Positions 33,506 to 42,067 of a stretch of DNA of 64,000 nucleotides are shown here, piece by piece. The stretch comes from Planctomycetes bacterium UBA1146 (GTDB taxonomy: Bacteria; Planctomycetota; UBA8108; UBA1146). The stretch is taken from positions 234-64,233 of the forward strand of contig DCAA01000043.1 of NCBI GenBank assembly GCA_002311345.1, read 5' to 3'. Every line of letters begins with the position of its first letter. Position 1 is the first letter of the stretch. Below the pieces are notes generated by a model. That model had not been told where the DNA came from. It saw nothing but the letters and a program-made list of their open reading frames with translations, and ran no database searches. Both the position numbers and the translations under genes were made by a program.

Positions 33506-34852
33506 CTGTCGGCCACCAACGAGGAACATCTCCCACCGTGGAGTTCCATCTCCGGCTGGGCGGGCACCTGTCACTCTCGTTCTCGGGTGATTCGTTGTGC
33601 CAACTGCGCGGAAGTCCGCGCACAGGTACAAGAACCAATTCCCTGGCTGCCTCGCGGGGCGGGTTGTTCCTATGGAGATGCAGCGATTCTCGATGAAGGC
33701 AGATTGTTGCTGCTCGATGGGCCACAACGATCCTCGACCACTGTTTCCAATTCCGATTCGATCGTCGTCTCATCGGCAGAGACTCTGAGAAGGCTGCTGT
33801 CCACTCTTGCCAACGAGGGACTCACTTTACCCGTGGTACCAGGTGTGCTTGACGCAACGGTGGGAGGTGTGCTCGCCGCAGATGCTCACGGAAAAAATCA
33901 CCCGGTTCGAGGTTCCCTGCGCGATGTCACCCGGTCCATCCGACTTGTGCTTCCGAGCGGAGAAGAGGTTGAATGTGATCGGGATCGCAACCAGGACCTG
34001 TTCGAAGCCACCATCGGTGGCATGGGATTGACGGGGATGATCGTCGAGGCGCAACTGGATGTGATTGCCTATGGTGGGCCGAATGCCTCTGTCGAAGTGT
34101 TGACCACCCCTGACCTCGAGAGTTCTCTGGAACAACTTCGACAACTAGGACAACGTCAGGAACATGTTGCGGCATGGCTCGATCCAACGGCGCCTGATGA
34201 TGCTTTCGGGCGGGGAATCGTCGTGGGTGGAACTGCAAATAACCATGGTGGTAACGAAAACAGGTCCTGGAATTTCTCCCGTGCATTGCCGTTTCCACCC
34301 GGCCTCGGTGGATTTCTGGGTCCAACTACTCTCCGCTGGCATAACAATTTTCGATATCGCTTTGCCGGTAGAAGTGATCGCGTCCGCTCCTGGAAACTGG
34401 AGCAATTACTGTTCCCGCTCGATCGGTGGTCGAACTGGAAGCGCATCTACCAGCCAAGGGGTTTCCATCAACATCAATCGCTGATTCCTCATAGTTGCTG
34501 CCAACAGGCGATCAAGAAATTGCTGAAGATTGCCTGCTCAGGTGCCCTGGAACCTACCCTCGTGGTTCTCAAGTGTATGCGAAGTGGTGGTGGTTGGCTC
34601 TCCTTCCCGGAGCAGGGGATGACCCTGACGATGGATATACGCGCCGATGAAGATTCACCCGAAATACTCCGGAGACTCGATCAGGAGGTCGCCGAGCAAG
34701 GCGGGAGGGTTTACCTGGCGAAGGACACGACCCTCACTCCGGAGTTGCTTGCACGGATGTACCCCGACCTGCCCCGTTTCCTGGAGTTGAGGCAACGGAT
34801 CGATCCGGATCGAAAAATAGCATCAGATCTATCGAGAAGGCTGGACCTGTAA
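33506..34852 (+). CDS. DprE1-like FAD-dependent oxidoreductase, probable CTG start
   Basis: The protein has 448 residues if translation begins at CTG 33506. The frame is open back to the previous gene's stop at 33454 and offers no ATG, GTG or TTG before GTG 33587. That later start would remove the conserved ISGWAGT and SRVIRC segments found at the N terminus of DprE1-like proteins. GGGAGGGAGG sits right before the CTG. FAD-binding motifs are RGAGCSYGDAA and AADAHGKNHPVRGS. DprE1 oxidises decaprenyl-phospho-ribose; here the substrate is unknown and the family also includes other sugar or alditol oxidases. Confidence 0.72.
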   Translation: MSATNEEHLPPWSSISGWAGTCHSRSRVIRCANCAEVRAQVQEPIPWLPRGAGCSYGDAAILDEGRLLLLDGPQRSSTTVSNSDSIVVSSAETLRRLLSTLANEGLTLPVVPGVLDATVGGVLAADAHGKNHPVRGSLRDVTRSIRLVLPSGEEVECDRDRNQDLFEATIGGMGLTGMIVEAQLDVIAYGGPNASVEVLTTPDLESSLEQLRQLGQRQEHVAAWLDPTAPDDAFGRGIVVGGTANNHGGNENRSWNFSRALPFPPGLGGFLGPTTLRWHNNFRYRFAGRSDRVRSWKLEQLLFPLDRWSNWKRIYQPRGFHQHQSLIPHSCCQQAIKKLLKIACSGALEPTLVVLKCMRSGGGWLSFPEQGMTLTMDIRADEDSPEILRRLDQEVAEQGGRVYLAKDTTLTPELLARMYPDLPRFLELRQRIDPDRKIASDLSRRLDL

Positions 34853-34936
34853 CGCAACAGGTCTGGAGCGATGCGCCAATCTTTTCGCCGTGAAGTGGTC
34901 GATTCAGGATCCTGAAGACGCTGCCGATGTCTTCCT

Positions 34937-34950
34937 CCCTCTCGAGAGGG
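34937..34950. repeat. Perfect 14-base palindrome between convergent genes
   Basis: CCCTCTCGAGAGGG is a perfect palindrome in the gap between the convergent oxidoreductase and lipoprotein genes. It could form a short cruciform or hairpin and may serve as a two-way terminator, but no U-run follows on either strand. Confidence 0.35.
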
Positions 34951-34989
34951 TCATCTTGCTGCCGTGATTGGAATAAATCGGCGATTGAA

Positions 34990-35850
34990 TCAGAAACTGT
35001 AGGAAATACCGATCTCCAGCAATTCCAGTTGCAGATCGATTTCAGTTGGCCTTCCGGCTTGTTCGCCGATCACCTTCACGGAGTGATTTCGGGCACCCAG
35101 GAACAACTCCCAGTCCTGTGTGGGAGTCCAACTGATCCTGATCTGACCATCGATGCATTCTGTCTCGTAATCTGTGACCTCGGAGAGGGGCAAGAAAGTA
35201 AATGCGGCATCGATATTCCAGGCTGGTGATATCGGTAGGTTCGCAGCCAGGCCGAGAATCGGAGTCGGGACCACTTCGTCAATCTCGGAGAAGGTAGATG
35301 GAGTTGTGAGCGAACGAAGTTCCAGACGAAGTTCGGTCAGATTGAGTCCTGCAAGTAATCGGAGATCGAGGGGAAGAGAATCTGTCGCTTCAGGACCCGG
35401 TAGTGGAAATGCCATCATCAGCCTGGAACTGATCAGGTCCGTTTCCAGCGCGTAGGCATCGAGAGGAAGCGTTGCACCTCCCAGTGCCCCCTCGAACGTT
35501 CCTCCTCCCTTGTTGGAGATTCCCACCCGGTCGAAGAGGAACCTCAGCGGGCCGTGATCGATCTCGACTCTGGCCGACAGCGTCAAGGAAGAGTCCGCCG
35601 CGCCGAATTTGTCAAGATCTACCTCGGATGGAACCCCGTCCAGTTCGGTGGTGATCGAACCTTCGGGTGCAGCTCTGGCTGCGGAGATGAAGCCTTTCAC
35701 ATCCAATTCTTGATGGAATTTCGAGGAGATGGAACATCCAGCAAGAATGGTGACGATGCTCAACAGGGGCAGCGCCAGCCAGCCTGAAGTCCGGCCGGTT
35801 GCCTGCAACTTCTTCGGATTGGATCTGTGATTCGGTAGGAAAGCATCCAA
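34990..35850 (-). CDS. Outer-membrane-type lipoprotein
   Basis: The protein has 286 residues from TTG 35850, which has AAGGAG six bases upstream. The signal ends in LAGC (lipobox), and the mature protein is rich in alternating polar and hydrophobic residues with a terminal GISYSF. This is the pattern of a small outer-membrane beta-barrel or barrel-associated protein. I do not recognise the family. The gene at 40807-41481 has a similar layout. Confidence 0.72.
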   Translation of the reverse strand: MDAFLPNHRSNPKKLQATGRTSGWLALPLLSIVTILAGCSISSKFHQELDVKGFISAARAAPEGSITTELDGVPSEVDLDKFGAADSSLTLSARVEIDHGPLRFLFDRVGISNKGGGTFEGALGGATLPLDAYALETDLISSRLMMAFPLPGPEATDSLPLDLRLLAGLNLTELRLELRSLTTPSTFSEIDEVVPTPILGLAANLPISPAWNIDAAFTFLPLSEVTDYETECIDGQIRISWTPTQDWELFLGARNHSVKVIGEQAGRPTEIDLQLELLEIGISYSF

Positions 35851-35993
35851 CGATGACTCCTTGACGCCTCGATCATCCTAGATTGTGCCCTTTCTGAAGG
35901 TCTTCGCAACAGTTGCTCGCTCGCTAGTTACGGTGCCCTTCAAAGGCTAGGATGGAGTCTGAATTGGCACACCTGAACCGGGAGGATTGCCAG

Positions 35994-38900
35994 ATGCCGC
36001 CATGGCTTTCCGTTGCGCTGAAATCTCTGTCCAGAGCTCTGTTAGGGACCTTATGCCTGCCACCGTTATTGATGGCCGGTGACGGCGAGGGGAACAGGTC
36101 CGGGACGCTCGAGCAATTCGAACGTGAGATCCGACCGCTGCTGGTGCAGCGCTGCTACTCCTGTCACAGCGGGCGATCGGAGAAGATCGAGAGCGGCTTG
36201 CGAGTCGACTTCCGTGACGGCATCCGCATTGGCGGAGAACGAGGGCCCGCTGTGGTGCCGGGTGATCCGGAGGGGAGCCTGCTGCTGAGAGCCGTCAACG
36301 GTACCGAGCCGGATCTCTCGATGCCTCCCGGGGAGACCCTGTCGACGCTGGAGATCCAGTCGTTGGCGCAATGGATTCGCTCGGGGGCTCACGATCCTCG
36401 CGATAAGGCAGCCGATGAACCCGAGCTGGTGAACGGGGGCAGAAAACCGATAGACCTGGAACTCTCGAGGGATCACTGGGCATTCAAGCCGGTGGGAGAT
36501 CCTGCTCCACCGGAGGTGGAGGCGATCGAACGGGTTCGCGACCCGATCGACGCGTTTGTTCTCGAGAAGCTGGAACAAAGTGATCTCACTTTCGCCCCTG
36601 AAGCGAGCCTTTCAGTGCTTGCACAGCGGGTTCATCAACAACTCACAGGTCTTCCGTTGCGCTGGGAGCGACTCCAGCAGTTGCTGGAGTCGGAAGATCC
36701 CCAAGCGTTCGATTACTTCATCGATGAACTGCTCGATTCGTCCGCATTCGGGGAGAGGTGGGCGCGGTCATGGCTCGACCTGGCGCGTTACGCCGATTCG
36801 AACGGTCTCGACGAGAACCTTGCCCTTGGTGAGGCATGGCGCTACCGCGATTACGTGATTCGCTCCTTCAACGATGACAAACCGTACAATCAATTTCTCA
36901 CCGAGCAGATCGCCGGTGATTTGCTGCCGGAGCCTGCTCAGCAAGTTGCCTGGAGAGATCAGCGAATCGCTACCGGTTTCTTGACCCTGGGTCCGAAGAT
37001 GCTGGCCGAGCAGGATGAGGCAAAATTGGCCATCGATGTGGTGGACGAGCAACTCGATGTGGCATCGCGTGCGTTCCTGGGAATGACCATCGGTTGTGCT
37101 CGCTGTCACGATCACAAGTTCGATCCGATTCCAACAAGGGACTACTACGCCATGGCGGGAATCTTTCGTTCGACCAGCACGATGGAGAACCTGAAGACGG
37201 TCGCAAAGTGGCGTGAAATCTCCCTGGAGACCACCGAGCAGCAGCAGGTTCGAAAGCAGTGGGAGGGTCGTCGTTCGGAACTGGCCAAGGAACTGGAGGC
37301 CGAGAAGAAGGCACTTCGAGCCGATCTCGAACAGATCCTGCCACTCAAGGTCGGGAAACATCTGCTGGCAGCCCAGAAAGCCAGTGATCAGATCGCCATC
37401 TCCGGAGTCACCCAGACCGTCTCGACGACGCTCGGGGAAAACCGTTCGAACTACGGCACCAAACAGATCCCGGTGCTGCACACCGTCAAGGGCGGTATCC
37501 AGCAGGCGACCTGGAAACTGGAAGTTCCCGCTCCCGGACTCTGGTCCATCGAGGTGCGCTATGCGGCCAAGGAGAAGCGGCCGATGCGGTTACTGGTCAA
37601 CGGTGAAGAGATCTCGAAGGAAGCGCTAGCGACTGTCACCGGTGGCTGGACCACAACACATCTTTTGTGGGAATCCCAGGCACAGATCCAGCTCGATGCG
37701 GGAGAGGTCGAGGTTCGTCTCGAACGAGGTGGAGCGGTTCCGCATCTCGATCGAGTCCGGTTGGTTCCAGCTGAGGGGTGGCCCGATGCAGAAGATCCAC
37801 TCGTCGTCGCCGGTTGGGTCGATTTCCTGACCCGTCCGACTCATCAGGACGACCCGCTCTGGGGACCGTGGGTTCAGTTCGGCCAGCAGTCGTTGACAGA
37901 TGCTGCAGCGGTGGCCTCCTGGTGGAGCGAGACGATGACGACGGAGAAACTGAAGTCTCTGTCCGAAGAGGCGCGAACGATCCTACAGACGGCGGCCCCC
38001 AATGATCGAACCGAGGTCGCTGCGGTTTACCAGCAACTGGTCGTAATATCCGAGGCCAGGGGTGAGGCGCAAATCGAGGCGTTGAAGCCGATCTCCCAGC
38101 AACTTCGATCGACGGCGGGGCCCTGGTTCGAAGCGCTGATCCTGGCCGAGAAGGCGGCTCCGCTACAGCTTCGGGAGCCTATCGTGCGGCTCGCGGCGAA
38201 CCTGGCCGAGCATGACATGCAGAAACCACCGGCGGCAGAGAGGGCTCTGGGAGTCCAGGATGGAGTTGTGGCCGATTTGCCGGTGCATATCCGTGGTAGT
38301 CATCTGCGACTGGCCACGGAGTCGGTTCCTCGCGGAGCTCTGCAAGTTACCGAACACCTGGTGCCGCCGTTGGAAGTTCAAGACGGCCACAGCGGTCGCC
38401 TTGAACTGGCACAGTGGATGATCCACCCGGATCATCCGCTGACTTCGCGTGTTGCGGTGAACCGGATCTGGATGGATCTGTTCGATAACGCGCTGGTGAC
38501 GACTCCCTCAAACTTTGGCTTCAGTGGTAATCGGCCAAGTCATCCAGAACTGCTCGATCGACTCGCCCGGGATTTCATTTCAGACGGCTGGTCGACCAAG
38601 AAGATGATCCGAAGAATTCTCGGTACCTCCACCTGGAGGCAGCAGGTGATCGAGGATCCCATCGCCCACGAGATCGATCCGGAGAACCGTCTGCTGTGGC
38701 GGCAAAACCGTCAGCGTCTTCGTGCAGAGGCGGTGCGTGATTCAGTGTTGGCGGTGGGTGGGATGCTCGACCGGGAGATGGGTGGAACCCTCCTGATGAC
38801 GGGCAACCGTGGTTACGTGACCAACGACCAGTCGAACAATCAGGCGCGTTATGATGTTCCTCGCCGTTCCATCTATTTACCGGTGGTTCGCAATGCGATG

Positions 38901-39293
38901 TACGAACTGTTCAGCGCCTTCGATTACAACGATCCTTCCGCCCCGATCACAAAACGGTTTTCCACCGTGATTCCACACCAGGCACTTTTCTTCCTCAATT
39001 CGCCGATGGTCCTCGATTCCGCGTTAGCGATTGCGCGCGAAGTTATCGATCAGTTCGAGCAAGAAACCGACAAGGTGCACGCGATGCACCGACGGATCCT
39101 CTGTCGTGAAGCCACCGAAAGAGAGGTGGAGAGAGCGATTGGATTCGTCAACAATATAAGGCAATACATCCAGACCTCTCCAGAGCAGGATCGACCGGGT
39201 GATGCCGATAATACCAGTGATCCGCTGGAGTCCGCGTGGCAGGCATACGCTCAGGCGCTTCTTTCCTCGAGCGAGTTTCTGTATCTGGATTGA
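35994..39293 (+). CDS. Planctomycete cytochrome-type DUF1549/DUF1553 protein
   Basis: The protein has 1,099 residues. ATG 35994 follows GGGAGG and opens a signal peptide (LSRALLGTLCLPPLLMAG); an ATG at 35952 would place 14 extra residues before it. A cytochrome-like N-terminal domain has the haem c motif CYSCH (54-58). DUF1549 follows, with a second CxxCH-like CARCHDHKFDPI. A central beta-rich region resembles a carbohydrate-binding module (GLWSIEVRYAAKEKRPM), and DUF1553 closes the protein (HPELLDRLARDFISDGW and a C terminus with LSSSEFLYLD). It is exported. The function of these proteins is unknown; they are abundant in Planctomycetes and often paired with DUF1501, as here. Confidence 0.93.
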   Translation: MPPWLSVALKSLSRALLGTLCLPPLLMAGDGEGNRSGTLEQFEREIRPLLVQRCYSCHSGRSEKIESGLRVDFRDGIRIGGERGPAVVPGDPEGSLLLRAVNGTEPDLSMPPGETLSTLEIQSLAQWIRSGAHDPRDKAADEPELVNGGRKPIDLELSRDHWAFKPVGDPAPPEVEAIERVRDPIDAFVLEKLEQSDLTFAPEASLSVLAQRVHQQLTGLPLRWERLQQLLESEDPQAFDYFIDELLDSSAFGERWARSWLDLARYADSNGLDENLALGEAWRYRDYVIRSFNDDKPYNQFLTEQIAGDLLPEPAQQVAWRDQRIATGFLTLGPKMLAEQDEAKLAIDVVDEQLDVASRAFLGMTIGCARCHDHKFDPIPTRDYYAMAGIFRSTSTMENLKTVAKWREISLETTEQQQVRKQWEGRRSELAKELEAEKKALRADLEQILPLKVGKHLLAAQKASDQIAISGVTQTVSTTLGENRSNYGTKQIPVLHTVKGGIQQATWKLEVPAPGLWSIEVRYAAKEKRPMRLLVNGEEISKEALATVTGGWTTTHLLWESQAQIQLDAGEVEVRLERGGAVPHLDRVRLVPAEGWPDAEDPLVVAGWVDFLTRPTHQDDPLWGPWVQFGQQSLTDAAAVASWWSETMTTEKLKSLSEEARTILQTAAPNDRTEVAAVYQQLVVISEARGEAQIEALKPISQQLRSTAGPWFEALILAEKAAPLQLREPIVRLAANLAEHDMQKPPAAERALGVQDGVVADLPVHIRGSHLRLATESVPRGALQVTEHLVPPLEVQDGHSGRLELAQWMIHPDHPLTSRVAVNRIWMDLFDNALVTTPSNFGFSGNRPSHPELLDRLARDFISDGWSTKKMIRRILGTSTWRQQVIEDPIAHEIDPENRLLWRQNRQRLRAEAVRDSVLAVGGMLDREMGGTLLMTGNRGYVTNDQSNNQARYDVPRRSIYLPVVRNAMYELFSAFDYNDPSAPITKRFSTVIPHQALFFLNSPMVLDSALAIAREVIDQFEQETDKVHAMHRRILCREATEREVERAIGFVNNIRQYIQTSPEQDRPGDADNTSDPLESAWQAYAQALLSSSEFLYLD

Positions 39294-39336
39294 GGTGGTG
39301 GAATGATTGAAGCCTTGAAACGATGGAGGAGTTGAA

Positions 39337-40740
39337 GTGGTGTTCGAGCCGATGAGTTCCATCTCGCGTCGCAAGATGCTCAGGACCTGTTGTGCCGGAT
39401 TCGGCGCGTTGGCCCTCGATGGTCTTATCGGCAGGGTCCCTGCCTTCGCCGGAATCACCGGGCAACCCCATTTCGCCCCGCGCGCCAAGCGAATCATTTT
39501 TCTCTTCATGCATGGTGGGCCATCGCAGGTGGATACTTTTGACTACAAACCCCGGTTGATCCAGGACGATGGCAAACCTCTTCCTTACCCGCTACCGCGG
39601 GTCACCTTCGCATCGCCGAACCAGTATGGGGGTGTGATGCGCTCTCCGTGGGAGTTTCGCCAGCATGGTGAATCGGGCCAGTGGGTCAGTGATCTGTTCC
39701 CCCATGTTGCTGGACAAGTCGATGACATCTGCTTCGTCAAGAGTCTGCACGGAACCAACGATGCCCATGGCGGTGCACTTCTGGCCCTGCACACCGGCAG
39801 CGACACCTTTGTGCGTCCGAGCATGGGATCCTGGATGCTCTACGGGTTGGGTGAGGAGAACACGAATCTTCCCGGATTCATCACCATCTGCCCGACTCTG
39901 GGACATGGCGGGGTGAATAACTGGTCGAGTGCTTTCTTGCCAGCGAGATATCAGGGGACACCGATCGGTCACGCAGGTGTCAAGGCCAAGGATGCCACGA
40001 TCCATCATCTCGATAACAAACACTGGCAAGCCGGAATCCAGAAACTTCAACTCGATTTGCTCGAGGATATCAACCTGGAACACCTCGGTGATCGAAGTAC
40101 TGACGATGCGCTGGAAGCCAGAATCAGATCGTTCGAGGTGGCATTCAAGATGCAGACGGAAGCGCCACAGGTGATGGACTTTTCCGGTGAGACGGATGCG
40201 ACAATGGAACTGTATGGAATCGATGAACCCGTGACCGACAACTTCGGTAGGCAATGTCTCATGGCGAGACGTTTCGCCGAGGCCGGTGTACGTTTCATCC
40301 AGTGCACCCATTCCTACAAGTGGGATCAGCACAGTAATCTCAAGGGTGGCCACTCGAAGAATGCACTCGAGGTCGACAAGCCCATCGCTGGCCTGTTGAA
40401 GGACCTCAAGTCGCGCGGGTTACTGGAGGACACGCTGGTGCTCTGGGGAGGCGAGTTCGGTCGGACCCCGACCGCTCAGGACAAGAATGGCCGCGATCAT
40501 AACCCTCATGGGTTCACCATGTGGATGGCTGGCGGAGGAATCCGCGGTGGGATGTCCTATGGCGAGACGGATGACTACGGATATCACGCCGTGATCGACA
40601 AGGTGCACGTACATGACCTGCATGCAACATTATTGCACCTGCTGGGAATTGATCACGAACGGCTGACTTTCCGTCATGCAGGACGTGACTTCCGCCTGAC
40701 GGATGTCTCAGGGCGCGTGGTGAATGAAATCATCGCCTGA
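39337..40740 (+). CDS. DUF1501 protein with twin-arginine-like signal
   Basis: The protein has 467 residues, GTG start at 39337 with GGAGGAG five bases upstream. The N terminus SRRKMLRTCCAGFGALAL is a twin-arginine-type export signal. The mature protein has the DUF1501 (sulfatase-like, alkaline-phosphatase-fold) pattern: IIFLFMHGGPSQVDTFDYKP, a conserved LHGTNDAHGGALLALHTGS and GGEFGRTPTAQDKNGRDHNP. It follows the DUF1549/DUF1553 gene by 43 bases and the two are almost always partners. No reaction has been established for the family. Confidence 0.93.
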   Translation: MVFEPMSSISRRKMLRTCCAGFGALALDGLIGRVPAFAGITGQPHFAPRAKRIIFLFMHGGPSQVDTFDYKPRLIQDDGKPLPYPLPRVTFASPNQYGGVMRSPWEFRQHGESGQWVSDLFPHVAGQVDDICFVKSLHGTNDAHGGALLALHTGSDTFVRPSMGSWMLYGLGEENTNLPGFITICPTLGHGGVNNWSSAFLPARYQGTPIGHAGVKAKDATIHHLDNKHWQAGIQKLQLDLLEDINLEHLGDRSTDDALEARIRSFEVAFKMQTEAPQVMDFSGETDATMELYGIDEPVTDNFGRQCLMARRFAEAGVRFIQCTHSYKWDQHSNLKGGHSKNALEVDKPIAGLLKDLKSRGLLEDTLVLWGGEFGRTPTAQDKNGRDHNPHGFTMWMAGGGIRGGMSYGETDDYGYHAVIDKVHVHDLHATLLHLLGIDHERLTFRHAGRDFRLTDVSGRVVNEIIA

Positions 40741-40806
40741 GGCCGCATTGCGACCCCAGGCGATGGAAGGCCCTGGTGACTCCAGGATCTGATAACAAGC
40801 ACAGTT

Positions 40807-41481
40807 CTACCAGTTAACGCCCGCCATGATGGAGAGGGTGTCCATTGAATTTGGATCTCCACTGGGGTGGAGTTCGCTGAGATCTTTGCCGTAGTCAACG
40901 ATTCGATAGTCGAGGCCGAGATGAGCGTTGTCTCCCATGTGGAGTAACACACCAAAATGGAAGTAAGACGCGGATAATTCTTTGTCAAAGTTGAGTGCGT
41001 CAACATCGGCCTTCAGAGAAGTGATTCCAAGGCCCGCGAAGACAGAGGTGGGCGTAAATGGCAACTCCGCCACAACACGCCCTCCTGCGAAGATCTCTGT
41101 AAACTTGATGTCACCAAGTAGACCATTATCTTCTTCCGACATGATGAAGCCGAACTCTGGAGCGATGTACCACTCGGCCGGTCGCGCGCTGATCCAGAGT
41201 CCATACCCGTCGATGTCATCGAGTTGAAAGGCATCCTCGAATACCTGTTTGGGCTCGGAATCGAGATTCAACTCGTACAACCCACGCAAAAAACTTACCT
41301 GGCCGGTGTAGGCTTTTGGATGAGGTTGCTCCACTCCCGAGAATGGGGAGGTTGGATCGGGTCGGAAACGCACCCAGTCCTCATTGGCAGCGCAGCCGGA
41401 GAGCATGGCGAGACACAAAAAGATCATTCCATAGTTTCTGAGACTCCACACGGTTGGTCTCCAATTCTTTGGGTTCCGCAT
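40807..41481 (-). CDS. Outer-membrane-type lipoprotein
   Basis: The protein has 224 residues from ATG 41481; GTG 41514 would add eleven. The signal ends with the lipobox CLAMLSGC. The mature part has many amphipathic strands (YIAPEFGFIMSEED, FGVLLHMGDNAHLGLDYRIVDY) and ends IMAGVNW, which fits a beta-barrel or similar envelope protein. No family is recognised. It converges with the DUF1501 gene and resembles the lipoprotein at 34990-35850 in general layout. Confidence 0.72.
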   Translation of the reverse strand: MRNPKNWRPTVWSLRNYGMIFLCLAMLSGCAANEDWVRFRPDPTSPFSGVEQPHPKAYTGQVSFLRGLYELNLDSEPKQVFEDAFQLDDIDGYGLWISARPAEWYIAPEFGFIMSEEDNGLLGDIKFTEIFAGGRVVAELPFTPTSVFAGLGITSLKADVDALNFDKELSASYFHFGVLLHMGDNAHLGLDYRIVDYGKDLSELHPSGDPNSMDTLSIMAGVNW

Positions 41482-42067
41482 CGGTTGTATTGTCTTTCCT
41501 TCGCCCGGATCCACCGGGCTGCCACCTCGTCTCGGCTATGTGATCCCGACAAACAAGGGACCGGCACCGGACCCGATGCGACCGAGATGGCAGAGGCGGG
41601 ATTCTAGACCGATGGCGCTCCAGCGGCAAGGTACACCGGGGCCCGAGTCGGGGTAGTCCCAGGCCTTCTGTGGAGGCGTTGGTGGGTTCATGGGAACGGG
41701 CGATCCTTGACTCCGAACGGCCATCTCGTACGATTCAGACTTCCAGGTTCCTGTTCAGGGCAATCCTGGGCATTGATTTCCAGTGTCATTTGCGAGGTGG
41801 ACCTGACCGGGGTATTTTGCTGCCCGGGGGAGCAGGAAGCAGGTGTGGGCGGTGTTGTCGTGCGGGGTTCGCCTGCTATGGGCGACGCGGCAGCAGCGTG
41901 TAGGTGTTCACTGGAGAGTCAAAGATCTCTGCTCGGGGAGCAGACGGGGCCCAATCCCGATGATCTGTCGCTAAATTGCAGCTTGACCCGGTTCCGATGA
42001 AGGCGATCGGCGTGCTGGTTGAGAGCTCCGGGGATTGAAAGATCGATCCCGACAGGAAAGGTGAAGC
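41482..42067. other. Intergenic region, no feature recognised
   Basis: A 586-base gap between the minus-strand lipoprotein gene and the first PilB-type gene. Several short open frames exist on both strands but none has a ribosome site with plausible protein composition. I see no sigma-54 motif, riboswitch or tRNA. It must hold the promoter for the pilus-type ATPase genes. Confidence 0.5.

Noticed and set aside
41670..42000. Two overlapping open frames before the first PilB/GspE-type gene
   Set aside because: Neither has a ribosome site, a domain or a sensible composition. The stretch is left as intergenic.
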